Assembly: GCA_030834045.1 (NCBI GenBank)
Contig: JAURFZ010000008.1
Location: 1 to 21,603 of the forward strand
DNA from: Burkholderiales bacterium
GTDB lineage: Bacteria > Pseudomonadota > Gammaproteobacteria > Burkholderiales > Burkholderiaceae_A
DNA: 21,603 bases
Direction: 5' to 3'
How positions within the stretch are numbered: position 1 is the stretch's first letter; every line of letters begins with the position of its first letter. Positions 6,221-14,695 of the stretch are shown here, piece by piece. The notes below the pieces were generated by a model. That model was not told the DNA's origin and made no database searches. It was given only the letters and a program-made list of their open reading frames with translations. The translations under genes and the position numbers were made by a program.

Positions 6221-8023
6221 CTACATTCTATCGGGGGATGAGACCCCAAGAATACCGAGCCCCCGCCGCAGCATGACGGCAGTCGCCGCAACGAGAAAAA
6301 GCCGAAGTTGACGCGTCGACGCGTCGTCGACCAGAACACGATGGGCGTTGTAAAACCCATGAAAATCCGCGGCCAGGTCTCTTAGATAAAAGGCCAATAA
6401 ATGGGGCGCGCAGTCGTGCGCCGCCTGGCCAAGAAGACGGGGGAACTCGGCCATACGCAGACAAAGACACCGCTCTTTGTCCTGCAGCAGAGCGCCCTGG
6501 GCCTGAAACAGGCGGTCGATCTCGTGGGCCTGGTCGACCACTAACTCAACCGACGTCTGGGCCTGGGCAAGCACGCTGCAACAGCGGGCATGGGCGTACT
6601 GAACGTAATAGACAGGGTTCTCATCGGTCTGCGAGACCGCCAGGTCGACATCAAAGACAAACTCGGTATCGGGTTTTCGTGAGACCAGAAAAAACCGGAC
6701 GGTGTCCCTTCCCTTTTGAAGCTGCTCCGGAGTCGGTTGCGTGACATCCGTTTCGCCCAGGCCTGAAGACCAGACAATGAGGTCACGCAGGGTGACATAC
6801 TGTCCCGCACGCTTTGAGATCTTCACCTCGTGACCCTGGCGCATGACGGTCACCATTTTGTGAAGCAGGTATTCGGGAAAGGTTTTAGGGACGCCGATGT
6901 TGAGTGCCTGAAGGCCCGCCCGAACCCTTGCCACGGTGCCATGGTGGTCGGAGCCCTGAATGTTAATGGCGCGACTGCAACCGCGTTTGAATTTTTGTTC
7001 GTGGTAGGCCACATCGGGAACAAAATAGGTGATGCCACCGTCGGACTTGCGCATGACCCGATCTTTATCATCGCCATAGCGCGTGGTGGCAAGCCAGAGC
7101 GCTCCCTCGTTCTCGTAGGCATCGCCCGATGCAACGAGCCGATCAATCACCGCGCCAACATGCCCATCGGCATACAGGGACGATTCGAGGCTAAAACGGT
7201 CAAAGCGCACGCCAAAGGTTTTTAGGTCGAGGTCTTGCTCCCGACGCAGATAGGCGACAGCAAACTGGCGAATGGCATCGAGGTCCTCCAGGCTGCCCGC
7301 ACCCGTGATCTGAAGACCGTCGGCTGTATGAATGGTCTCGCCCTCTTGGTAGGCCTTTGCAATATCCAGAATGTAGTCTCCCCGGTAGCCGTCCTGCGGG
7401 AAGGCGGGGTCGTGGGGAGCTAGGCCCTTGGCCCGGGCCTGCACCGAGATGGCCAGATTGTTAATTTGGGCGCCTGCATCGTTGTAATAAAATTCGCGGG
7501 TAACGCGATAACCCTGAGTCTGCAGAACGGCTGCAAGGCAGTCGCCGAGGGCGGCCTGCCGGCCATGGCCAACATGCAAAGGCCCGGTGGGGTTGGCCGA
7601 GACAAACTCAAGAATGACCTCAGGCGGATGCTTTTGAACCAGGCATCCGAAGTCGGGCTCGGCAAGGCAGCTGAAAATAAGCTGTGCGTAAACCGCGTCT
7701 TTGAAGCGAAGGTTTACAAAGCCAGGGGCGGCGGCACTGGCCTTTTCAATGGTCGAGGCAAGGACAGGGCTTTGGCTTAAAGCCCCTGCCAAGGCGGTTG
7801 CAAGAACCATGGGGGTTTGGCCATAAGGTTTGGCCAGTCGCATTGCAATGTTGCAGGCCAGGTCACCGTGAGACGTTTGCTTGGGGCTCTGTAAGCTTTC
7901 ATCGAGCTGTTCAAGGGTGGTGGGCTCAAGGGCTGAAGATTGTTCGGGTGCCAGCTCGTGCAGAACTTTTACCAGTTCATGGCGAAAGTCGTTGAGGAAT
8001 CTCTGTCTAAAAATCGGTGTCAC
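6221..8023 (-). CDS. argS: Arginyl-tRNA synthetase
   Basis: A class I synthetase that charges tRNA-Arg with arginine in the cytosol. The 600-residue protein has the N-terminal Add-1 domain (SHGDLACNIAMRLAKP at about 51-66), the HIGH-type motif SANPTGPLHVGHGRQA (HVGH 150-153), the catalytic-domain motif EFYYNDAGAQINNL, and KISKRAG (401-407) in place of KMSKS. The C-terminal helical anticodon-binding domain follows, with YVQYAHARCCSVLAQA. It starts with GTG 8023; no other good in-frame start precedes the conserved N-terminal domain, and the ribosome-binding site is weak. It sits 68 bases downstream of a tRNA-Arg gene on the same strand and is followed by the SPOR gene. Confidence 0.97.
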   Translation of the reverse strand: MTPIFRQRFLNDFRHELVKVLHELAPEQSSALEPTTLEQLDESLQSPKQTSHGDLACNIAMRLAKPYGQTPMVLATALAGALSQSPVLASTIEKASAAAPGFVNLRFKDAVYAQLIFSCLAEPDFGCLVQKHPPEVILEFVSANPTGPLHVGHGRQAALGDCLAAVLQTQGYRVTREFYYNDAGAQINNLAISVQARAKGLAPHDPAFPQDGYRGDYILDIAKAYQEGETIHTADGLQITGAGSLEDLDAIRQFAVAYLRREQDLDLKTFGVRFDRFSLESSLYADGHVGAVIDRLVASGDAYENEGALWLATTRYGDDKDRVMRKSDGGITYFVPDVAYHEQKFKRGCSRAINIQGSDHHGTVARVRAGLQALNIGVPKTFPEYLLHKMVTVMRQGHEVKISKRAGQYVTLRDLIVWSSGLGETDVTQPTPEQLQKGRDTVRFFLVSRKPDTEFVFDVDLAVSQTDENPVYYVQYAHARCCSVLAQAQTSVELVVDQAHEIDRLFQAQGALLQDKERCLCLRMAEFPRLLGQAAHDCAPHLLAFYLRDLAADFHGFYNAHRVLVDDASTRQLRLFLVAATAVMLRRGLGILGVSSPDRM

Positions 8024-8091
8024 AGGCTTTACTTTGATGTCTGGAAAAAACGGGCTGCGGCATGCGCGGCGTAGGTGATCTCAACTGCGAT

Positions 8092-8167
8092 TGGCGCGTC
8101 TGGCAGGAATCGAACCTGCGACCCTTGGCTTCGGAGGCCAATACTCTATCCACTGAGCTACAGACGC
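8092..8167 (-). tRNA. tRNA-Arg, anticodon CCG
   Basis: The minus strand folds as a complete 76-base cloverleaf with encoded CCA. The acceptor arm is GCGTCTG/CAGACGC (8161-8167 and 8096-8102), the D stem GCTC/GAGT, the anticodon stem TTGGC/GCCAA with loop CTCCGAA (anticodon CCG, reading CGG Arg), the T arm GCAGG-TTCGATT-CCTGC, the discriminator G, then CCA (8092-8094). It is immediately upstream of argS on the same strand. Confidence 0.97.
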
Positions 8168-8181
8168 TCGTCATGCCTTCG

Positions 8182-8188
8182 TATAATA
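8182..8188. promoter_or_regulatory. Overlapping -10 elements for tRNA-Arg (minus) and the cytochrome gene (plus)
   Basis: The near-palindrome GTATAATAC provides TATAAT on the plus strand (8182-8187) and TATTAT on the minus strand (complement of 8183-8188). The minus copy is about 15 bases from the tRNA 5' end, a typical distance; the plus copy is about 54 bases before the cytochrome ATG. I could not find a convincing -35 in either direction, so this is a candidate only. Confidence 0.45.
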
Positions 8189-8240
8189 CGCGGTAAGTTC
8201 TGTGGTTCCGGGTCTGCACTCTTCTTTTTAGGATCGTCTT

Positions 8241-8780
8241 ATGTCCAATGCAAACAGCTCCTCGCACGCCTCCTCTGAGAATCAGGAGGTGCATGAAAGC
8301 CCCATTCGCACGCCACAACAGCTTATTGTGGTTGTAGTGCTTGCCTTTATTATTCCCATCATCGTGATTGTTCTGCTTACCAAATACGTGGGCGCTTCGG
8401 TCAAGGTGGGGGCAGGAAGTGATGCCTTAACCCCCGAGGCCATTGCCGAGCGTATTGCCCCCATTGGTCGGGTTGCAACCGAACCGGAGGCAGGGGTCGT
8501 GGTTGCTGCAGCCACTGTTGTGAAGGCGGCTCTGCGCTCAGGCTCCGAAGTCTATGGCGCAGCCTGCGCGGCCTGCCATGCAGCCGGTGTGCTCGGGGCG
8601 CCAAAGATGGGCGATGCCGGCAGCTGGAAGCCACGGCTCACCGCGGGGCTTGATGCATTAGTTACCTCCTCCATTAAAGGTAAGGGCGCCATGCCTGCCC
8701 AAGGCGGTGGGGCCTATTCGGATGAAGAGATAAAAAGGGCAGTTGTTCACCTCGCCAACGGCAGCGGCGGATCGTTCTAA
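8241..8780 (+). CDS. Membrane-anchored class I c-type cytochrome (cytochrome c5-like)
   Basis: A 179-residue protein. A hydrophilic N-terminus (1-27) is followed by one transmembrane helix (about 28-47), a linker of Ala/Val-rich character, and a C-terminal cytochrome c domain with the heme-binding motif CAACH (Cys109, Cys112, His113) and a likely distal Met151 in GKGAMPAQGG. The domain ends YSDEEIKRAVVHLANGS, typical of cytochrome c5/c555-type proteins. It is likely an electron carrier tethered to the periplasmic face of the inner membrane, between quinol oxidation and a terminal oxidase or peroxidase; the partner is not shown by sequence. AGGA (8230-8233) is 7 bases before the ATG. coq7 begins 3 bases after the stop. 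Confidence 0.9.
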   Translation: MSNANSSSHASSENQEVHESPIRTPQQLIVVVVLAFIIPIIVIVLLTKYVGASVKVGAGSDALTPEAIAERIAPIGRVATEPEAGVVVAAATVVKAALRSGSEVYGAACAACHAAGVLGAPKMGDAGSWKPRLTAGLDALVTSSIKGKGAMPAQGGGAYSDEEIKRAVVHLANGSGGSF

Positions 8781-8783
8781 GCT

Positions 8784-9443
8784 GTGTTTCGGGTTCTTTC
8801 AACGCTCGATCGTGCCTTTGTAGGGCTCGACACGGCCTTACGAACACTGGCTGGGTCCCGTCCCTACGGCTCAGGACGGCCTTCTCCGGCGGACGCCGGA
8901 GGTATCAGCACAAGCGATTCACCAGGCCTTAGTCCCGAGGACGCCAGGCAGGCGGCTGCGCTTATGCGCGTTAACCATGCCGGCGAAGTCTCTGCACAGG
9001 CGCTTTATCAGGGGCAGGCAGCCGCTGCTGAGAACGCCGAGCTCTACAACCTGCTTCAGTCGGCCGCGCGCGAAGAGGCCGATCATCTGCGATGGACCGA
9101 GGAGCGTATTCACGCGCTTGGTGGACGGCCAAGCCTGCTCAACCCTGTCTGGTTCAGTGGCGCCTTTCTTCTTGGCTATGTTGCGGGTCGTATGGGTGGG
9201 CCTGTTTCCTTGGGCTTTTTATCCGAGACCGAGCGACAAGTCGAGGCCCATCTTGCGTCTCACCTCAAAAAGCTTCCTGAAGGCGATGCCGCCTCGCGTC
9301 GAGTGCTTCAACAGATGATTGCCGATGAGTCGGAGCATGGGCTTAATGCCCGCCGCCATGGTGGTCAAGAGCTGCCCGCCCTTGTTCGCGGTGCCATGCA
9401 GTCCTCAGGTCGTCTGCTTACAACAACAGCCTATTACATTTAA
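8784..9443 (+). CDS. coq7: 3-demethoxyubiquinol 3-hydroxylase (Coq7 family)
   Basis: A diiron carboxylate monooxygenase that performs the penultimate hydroxylation in ubiquinone synthesis at the inner membrane. The 219-residue protein has the diiron ligands in order: Glu68 in MRVNHAGEVSAQALYQGQ, Glu98 and His101 in EEADHLRW, Glu150 in ETERQVEAHL, and Glu182 and His185 in DESEHG. Hydrophobic segments between them (for example SGAFLLGYVAGRMGG) suit a membrane-associated protein. It starts at GTG 8784, 3 bases after the cytochrome gene stop, so the two are probably one transcript. About 45 N-terminal residues precede the conserved domain and are Gly/Ser/Pro rich. It converges on priA with only 6 bases between the stops and no terminator there. 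Confidence 0.95.
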   Translation: MFRVLSTLDRAFVGLDTALRTLAGSRPYGSGRPSPADAGGISTSDSPGLSPEDARQAAALMRVNHAGEVSAQALYQGQAAAAENAELYNLLQSAAREEADHLRWTEERIHALGGRPSLLNPVWFSGAFLLGYVAGRMGGPVSLGFLSETERQVEAHLASHLKKLPEGDAASRRVLQQMIADESEHGLNARRHGGQELPALVRGAMQSSGRLLTTTAYYI

Positions 9444-9449
9444 AAGGTC

Positions 9450-11624
9450 TTAGGACAGGCCCAAGGGGTCAACGTCAACAATCAGGTCGCGCATGCCTTG
9501 CGCCTGGGCAATGGCAAGGGCAAGCGCCAAGACTGCGTTCAGTGGACTTCGGCGAGGCGACTCCAGGACCATATGCCATCGGTATTGGTTCGCGCGTTTT
9601 TCGGGATAGCTTGGGCTCGGCCGGTGCACCTGGCAATCGGCGGGCTTGCCTTTCAGGATCTCCGCCCACAGCGTGTTGAGATGGCCCTGCACGATCGCCT
9701 CACTGCGCGCGGTCATCCGTAGGACTGCAATGTGCCCATAAGGGGGTAGCGAGGCCTGTCGACGCTCCTCGAGCAGCGTGCCGAGGTAGGCGGCGGGGTC
9801 ATCGCCTTGCAGGCCTTGAAACAAGGGGTGGGTTGGGTAGCGTGTCTGCAAAAAGACACGGGCCTGGTCTTCATGCCGGCCTGCCCGGCCACTGACCTGA
9901 AGAAGTGTTGAGAAGAGCCATTCGGGGGCCCGAAATTCGGGGCTAAGCAATTGCGAATCGACATCTAGCACCACCACGGTGGAGAGGCCGGGTAGATCAT
10001 GGCCCTTGGCCAGAATCTGAGTCGCGAGGATCATCTCCGGCTTGGGCTGCTGCAGGTGTTTGAGCATCTGCGTCATCTTCTCTGCACTGCCCGCACTGTC
10101 GCTGTCAACACGGGTGAGTGCAACGCCTGGAAAGGCCTCTCGGAGACGATCCTCAAGCCATTGAATACCCAGGCCCTGCCCAGTCAGCTCGGCCGCCCCA
10201 CAGGATGGGCAGCGTGGCTGTGGCCTTTTTGAAAGGCCGCAATGATGGCAGACCATCTGCCATTGGCCAGCTTTTTTGTGCAGGACCATGGAGACCGAAC
10301 AGTGCTCGCAGCCTTGCGTCCATCCGCAGGAGGGGCAGCCTAACAGGGGGGCGTAGCCACGGCGATTTAAAAAGAAGAGCACCTGACGCCCACGGCCAAG
10401 CGTCTGTTCCACCGCCTGGCGCACCGAGTCGGTAAGAACCCCTGCGCATGCAACGCGCTCCTTGTTAAGGTCCACCATGGTTAGGTCGGCCTTGGGCGCA
10501 CCGGTGGCCTGTTTCAAAAGTCGAACCAGGCTGTAGCGCCCCTTCTCAACCTGGGCTAAGGACTCTAAGGAGGGTGTTGCCGAGCCCAGGACCAGGCGAA
10601 CGCTCTGCTGGGAGGCACAGTAGGCGGCCAGGTCGCGGGCGGAATAACGCACCGATTCTTGGCTTTTATAGGAGCTGTCATGCTCTTCATCCACGACAAT
10701 CATGGCTAATCGCGGCAACGGCGTCATAAGGCTGAGCCGGGTACCTAAGATCAGTTTGGTAACACCATGAACGGCCTGCATCCATGCAACGGCGCGTTGA
10801 CGATCAGTCATGCCGCTGTGCAAGATGCTTAAGGCATCCGGCCCAAGGCCAAGGGCATCGAGCAGGCGGGACTTTAAAACCGGGGTAAGGGCAATCTCCG
10901 GCACCAGGTAGAGCACCTGAGCCTTGGGGGCTATTTGCCAGAGTCGCTTGATCAGCTCCACATAGACCAGGGTTTTGCCAGACCCGGTGACACCCTGCAG
11001 GTAGACAGGGGTAGGCCGTTCAAGGCGAGCCTGGGCAAGACCGAGTGAGTGGGCAGCCTGCTCAATGGCCTGAGCCTGCTCAGTGGTTGGGAAAAGGGCG
11101 CTTGTTGAACCGGGCGTGCTGTCGTCCGAAGGCATGCTCTCGGGCGGCCCGATTGAGGCAGAGCCAAGCTTTTCTATTAGCTTTTGCAGCGGCGCCTTTC
11201 CCTTAGACGCGGCCGCGGCCTTGGATGCGTCCGGCCCGCATACTGCCTGAAGGTTTTTGACGCTTCGGATCCAGGCTGGAATCGCCATGCTAAGAACGGA
11301 GCCCAGACTCGAGCGGTAGTAGCTAGCAATGAAGGCATAGAAGTCCAGTTGCGCTGGAGTCAATGCGGGGATAACAAGAAACCGCCCTAAGGCCTGACGG
11401 CGCTTAAAACGATCGGAGCCATCCGGCTGTTTATCTGGGTTGGTAACCACAGCCAACAAAACCCGGCTGGCAAAGGGCACCACGAGCCAATCACCACGTT
11501 GCAGCTCAGGGCTCTTGCCGCTTGGAGTCTCAAGGGGTCCGTCGTAATCAAACTCACCAAGCCCGGGGGCAACGACGGCCACCGAAACGACCTTGGGCTC
11601 AGACCGAGTTGACGACTGGGACAT
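9450..11624 (-). CDS. priA: Primosomal replication restart helicase PriA
   Basis: PriA is a 3'-5' helicase that recognises stalled forks and reloads DnaB. The 724-residue protein shows Walker A GVTGSGKT (211-218), DEEH (312-315), GSAT (347-350), the zinc-binding cysteines 430, 433, 439, 442, 459, 462, 472 and 475 in four CxxC pairs, and motif VI QVSGRAGR (576-583). The C-terminal domain carries the family's QYRWHMVLESPRRSPL. The start is ATG 11624, with AGGGGG 8 bases upstream; the longer frame to 11690 would run into hemE. The segment where the winged-helix domain belongs (about 122-180) is short and rich in Ala, Ser, Gly and Pro. The gene follows hemE by 20 bases. Confidence 0.96.
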   Translation of the reverse strand: MSQSSTRSEPKVVSVAVVAPGLGEFDYDGPLETPSGKSPELQRGDWLVVPFASRVLLAVVTNPDKQPDGSDRFKRRQALGRFLVIPALTPAQLDFYAFIASYYRSSLGSVLSMAIPAWIRSVKNLQAVCGPDASKAAAASKGKAPLQKLIEKLGSASIGPPESMPSDDSTPGSTSALFPTTEQAQAIEQAAHSLGLAQARLERPTPVYLQGVTGSGKTLVYVELIKRLWQIAPKAQVLYLVPEIALTPVLKSRLLDALGLGPDALSILHSGMTDRQRAVAWMQAVHGVTKLILGTRLSLMTPLPRLAMIVVDEEHDSSYKSQESVRYSARDLAAYCASQQSVRLVLGSATPSLESLAQVEKGRYSLVRLLKQATGAPKADLTMVDLNKERVACAGVLTDSVRQAVEQTLGRGRQVLFFLNRRGYAPLLGCPSCGWTQGCEHCSVSMVLHKKAGQWQMVCHHCGLSKRPQPRCPSCGAAELTGQGLGIQWLEDRLREAFPGVALTRVDSDSAGSAEKMTQMLKHLQQPKPEMILATQILAKGHDLPGLSTVVVLDVDSQLLSPEFRAPEWLFSTLLQVSGRAGRHEDQARVFLQTRYPTHPLFQGLQGDDPAAYLGTLLEERRQASLPPYGHIAVLRMTARSEAIVQGHLNTLWAEILKGKPADCQVHRPSPSYPEKRANQYRWHMVLESPRRSPLNAVLALALAIAQAQGMRDLIVDVDPLGLS

Positions 11625-11644
11625 GCATGCCACCCCCTGAGGGG

Positions 11645-12712
11645 TTAGTTGCTCCTGGAGCTGAACTCCCGAACGGCCTGAACCAGGCATTGAACATTCT
11701 CGGGCGGTGTGAACTGCGAAATGCCATGACCCAGGTTAAAAATGTGCCCAACGCCGGGCTCAAGCAGTCCAAAGCTCTGAATGGTTCGGGCCACCTCGGC
11801 TCGAATATGGTCTGGATGACCAAGCAAGACCGCGGGATCGAGGTTGCCTTGAATGGCGCACTGGGAACCGACGCGCACACGGGCTTGGCCAAGATTGACC
11901 GTCCAGTCGACCCCAAGTGCCGTGCATCCCGTTGCAGCGATTCGCTCAAGCCACAAGCCCCCGCCTTTAACAAAAACAATGCTTGGGGTGTCGGGAAATT
12001 GCTGAGTAAGGGCGGCCACCACCTTGGACAAAAAGGCCTGAGAGAACCGACCAAACTGGGCATCGGCCAAAAGACCTCCCCAGCTGTCAAAAAGCATAAT
12101 GGCTTGGGCGCCTTTACGTATCTGCATAGCGCAGTACTGAATCACCAGATCGGTCACTTTTTCAAGCAGAAGAAGCACCAGGTCGTGCCGGCTGTAGAGC
12201 CATTGACGCACCTTTAAAAAATCGTCACTGCTACTTCCGCCGGCCACCATGTAGCAAACCAGTGTCCATGGGCTGCCCGAAAAACCAATAAGCGGTACGC
12301 GATCGTTGAGGGCCCTGCGGATGGTCTGAACCGCCTCGCCTACGTAGCCAAGCTCGTGCTCGATATCGATGGCGGGAAGCCCACGAATATCAGCCTCCGA
12401 CCCAATGGCTTTTTTAAATCGAGGGCCCTCGCCTTCAACGAAATGCAGCCCAAGCCCAAGCGCATCCGGTACCGTAAGAATGTCTGAAAACAGAATGGCT
12501 GCGTCGAACCCATAACGGTCGATGGGTTGCAGAGTGACCTCGCAGGCAAGGTCGGGCGACTTACACAGGGCCATGAAGTTGCCAGCTTTTTTACGCGTGG
12601 CATTGTATTCCGGCAGGTAACGACCGGCCTGACGCATGAGCCAGACGGGCGTTCGGTCCACCGCCTCGCGCCGAAGGGCACGAAGGAAAAGGTCATTGGT
12701 CAGGTTGGTCAC
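11645..12712 (-). CDS. hemE: Uroporphyrinogen decarboxylase
   Basis: HemE decarboxylates the four acetate side chains of uroporphyrinogen III to give coproporphyrinogen III in heme synthesis. The sequence has TPVWLMRQAGRYLPEYNATR (about 21-40), the catalytic aspartate in LFSDILTVPDALG (Asp77), GFSGSPWTLVCYM, FDSWGGLLA, QGNLDPAVLLG and FNLGHGI near the C-terminus. I chose GTG 12712 (355 residues, close to E. coli's 354) because the alignment to other HemE proteins begins there. The frame remains open to TTG 12745, but that start would lie inside the hairpin that follows atpC. A weak GGAAAG lies upstream. It lies between the atp operon and priA on the same strand, and some readthrough from atp is possible. 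Confidence 0.93.
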   Translation of the reverse strand: MTNLTNDLFLRALRREAVDRTPVWLMRQAGRYLPEYNATRKKAGNFMALCKSPDLACEVTLQPIDRYGFDAAILFSDILTVPDALGLGLHFVEGEGPRFKKAIGSEADIRGLPAIDIEHELGYVGEAVQTIRRALNDRVPLIGFSGSPWTLVCYMVAGGSSSDDFLKVRQWLYSRHDLVLLLLEKVTDLVIQYCAMQIRKGAQAIMLFDSWGGLLADAQFGRFSQAFLSKVVAALTQQFPDTPSIVFVKGGGLWLERIAATGCTALGVDWTVNLGQARVRVGSQCAIQGNLDPAVLLGHPDHIRAEVARTIQSFGLLEPGVGHIFNLGHGISQFTPPENVQCLVQAVREFSSRSN

Positions 12713-12733
12713 GTGAATCGGTTCTTTCCGCCC

Positions 12734-12766
12734 AAAGAGCACCAAGCCGTCGCGGCTTGAGAGCTC
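12734..12766 (-). terminator. Hairpin between atpC and hemE (terminator or attenuator of the atp operon)
   Basis: On the minus strand, CAAGCCG-CGA-CGGCTTG forms a perfect 7-bp stem (12743-12759). An outer GAGC/GCTC extension (12763-12766 with 12737-12740) lies beyond a small internal loop and is followed by TTT. The U-tract is short, so termination may be partial, leaving some transcription into hemE. Confidence 0.5.
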
Positions 12767-12774
12767 CGGCCGCG

Positions 12775-13197
12775 TTAGGCTCGTGTTTTGCCTTTAAGCC
12801 GACGAATGGCCGAGAGCTGGGCAAACGAAATGGCCAGCTCGGCCTGCGCCGAGGCGTAATTCATGTCGGACGATTTCGACTCAAGGGCCTGCTCGGCCAA
12901 ACGTTTGGCCTCGTTGACTTTTGCCTCATCGAGGTCTTTGCCGCGAATCGCGGTGTCGGCCAGAACAGAGACCCCACCGGGCTGAACCTCAAGAATACCC
13001 CCGGCGACAAACAAGAGCTCTTCATCGCCATCTTCCATCTTTATACGAACCGTGCCGGGACGAATGCGCGTAATAAGCGGGGTATGCCCAGGAAGAATGC
13101 CAAGCTCCCCCTGCTCTCCCGGAAGGGCCACGAACTGCGCCTTTCCCGAGAAGACCTCTTTTTCGGCACTTACAACATCAACCTGCAGGGTCTTCAT
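12775..13197 (-). CDS. atpC: ATP synthase F1 epsilon subunit
   Basis: The epsilon subunit is part of the central stalk of F1 and inhibits ATP hydrolysis. The 140-residue protein has an N-terminal beta-sandwich domain (FVALPGEQGELGILPGHTPLITRIRPG at about 23-49, the family signature) and a C-terminal two-helix region beginning DLDEAKVNEAKRLAEQAL, of the length seen in E. coli. ATG 13197 has AGGA about 5 bases upstream. It is the last gene of the atp operon, 53 bases after atpD, and a hairpin follows its stop. Confidence 0.96.
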   Translation of the reverse strand: MKTLQVDVVSAEKEVFSGKAQFVALPGEQGELGILPGHTPLITRIRPGTVRIKMEDGDEELLFVAGGILEVQPGGVSVLADTAIRGKDLDEAKVNEAKRLAEQALESKSSDMNYASAQAELAISFAQLSAIRRLKGKTRA

Positions 13198-13250
13198 ACT
13201 GTCCTCGCTTCTTGGGCTGTCGGGTCACGCTTAGGGCTTTAATGGGCACG

Positions 13251-14660
13251 CTACTGAAGGGTCTTGGCCTTTTCAAAGGCCTCCTCAATCGGGCCCACCA
13301 TGTAGAACGCCTGCTCGGGCAGCGCGTCGCATTCCCCGTCGACAATCATTTTGAACCCACGGATGGTGTCGGCAAGGCTGACGTATTTTCCTGGAGAGCC
13401 GGTAAACACCTCGGCCACATGAAAAGGCTGAGAGAGAAAACGCTGAATCTTTCGAGCGCGAGCAACCAAAAGCTTGTCATCGGGCGAGAGTTCATCCATG
13501 CCGAGAATAGCAATAATGTCGCGCAGTTCCTTGTAACGCTGAAGGGTTGACTGGACACGACGCGTAACCGTGTAGTGCTCCTCGCCAATCACATTGGGAT
13601 CCACCTGCCGCGAGGTGGAGTCAAGGGGGTCAACCGCAGGGTAGATGCCCAAGGAGGCGATGTCGCGTGACAAGACCACGGTGGCATCGAGGTGCGCAAA
13701 GGTTGTTGCAGGCGATGGGTCGGTAAGGTCGTCTGCGGGAACGTAGACAGCCTGAATGGACGTAATGGAGCCCACCTTGGTGGAGACAATGCGCTCCTGC
13801 AGCCGGCCCATTTCCTCAGCAAGTGTTGGCTGATAGCCTACAGCCGAGGGCATTCGACCAAGAAGTGCCGATACCTCGGTACCCGCCAATGTATAGCGAT
13901 AAATGTTATCGACAAAGAAGAGAATGTCACGGCCCTCATCACGGAAACGCTCGGCCATGGTGAGGCCGGTTAGGGCAACACGCAGTCGGTTGCCTGGGGG
14001 CTCGTTCATCTGACCAAAGACCATGGCAACCTTGTCAAGGACATTGGAGTCCTTCATCTCATGGTAAAAGTCGTTGCCTTCACGGGTACGTTCACCCACG
14101 CCTGCAAAGACTGAAAGGCCCGAGTGCTGTTTGGCAATGTTATTAATAAGCTCCATCATGTTGACGGTTTTGCCCACACCGGCGCCACCAAAAAGGCCCA
14201 CCTTGCCGCCCTTTGCAAACGGACAGACCAGGTCAATCACTTTGATTCCTGTCTCCAAGAGGTCGACCGACGGGGAGAGCTCTGCGAATTTGGGAGCGGG
14301 CTGGTGAATGGCGCGACGCTCGTCGGTTGGAATCGGGCCCGCCTCGTCAATGGGGCGACCAAGAACATCCATAATGCGGCCCAGAGTCTCGTGGCCCACG
14401 GGCACACTGATGGGTGCTGCAGTGTTGTTCACCAACATGCCGCGACGAAGGCCATCGGAAGAGCCCATGGCAATGGTACGAACAACCCCGTCACCAAGCT
14501 GCTGCTGCACCTCAAAGGTTAATTCCGCCTCAACCAGGTCATGCTGCGCAGAGGCATCAAGCCTTAGAGCGTCATAAACCTTTGGCAAGGTCTCTACAGA
14601 GAACTGAATGTCTACCACCGCGCCAATACACTGAACGATCTTGCCCTGTGCTAATTCCAT
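13251..14660 (-). CDS. atpD: ATP synthase F1 beta subunit (catalytic)
   Basis: The beta subunit carries the catalytic nucleotide sites of F1. The 469-residue protein has Walker A GGAGVGKT (158-165), the catalytic glutamate in GVGERTREGNDFYHEM (Glu190), FFVDNIYRYTLAGTEVSALL, and the DELSPDDK form of the DELSEED lever loop that contacts gamma. Length and motifs are standard for Proteobacteria. ATG 14660 has AGGGA upstream. It lies 35 bases after atpG. Confidence 0.98.
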   Translation of the reverse strand: MELAQGKIVQCIGAVVDIQFSVETLPKVYDALRLDASAQHDLVEAELTFEVQQQLGDGVVRTIAMGSSDGLRRGMLVNNTAAPISVPVGHETLGRIMDVLGRPIDEAGPIPTDERRAIHQPAPKFAELSPSVDLLETGIKVIDLVCPFAKGGKVGLFGGAGVGKTVNMMELINNIAKQHSGLSVFAGVGERTREGNDFYHEMKDSNVLDKVAMVFGQMNEPPGNRLRVALTGLTMAERFRDEGRDILFFVDNIYRYTLAGTEVSALLGRMPSAVGYQPTLAEEMGRLQERIVSTKVGSITSIQAVYVPADDLTDPSPATTFAHLDATVVLSRDIASLGIYPAVDPLDSTSRQVDPNVIGEEHYTVTRRVQSTLQRYKELRDIIAILGMDELSPDDKLLVARARKIQRFLSQPFHVAEVFTGSPGKYVSLADTIRGFKMIVDGECDALPEQAFYMVGPIEEAFEKAKTLQ

Positions 14661-14695
14661 AATAAGGTCCCTATCCTTCCAAAATACCTTCTAAA

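Noticed and set aside
8024..8091. Run of six T after GCAGCCCG between tRNA-Arg and argS, considered as a terminator
   Set aside because: No complementary arm precedes the T run, so no stem forms at the right place.
11522..12217. 231-codon open frame on the plus strand
   Set aside because: It lies antisense to hemE and the start of priA, has no family features, and both of those genes are certain. It is a shadow frame of GC-rich coding sequence.
12705..12720. parS-like sequence around the hemE start (central TCACGTGAA)
   Set aside because: It matches 11 of 16 bases of TGTTTCACGTGAAACA, all in the centre, and lies over the hemE start codon. Functional parS sites are normally nearer to a full match, so chance is likely.
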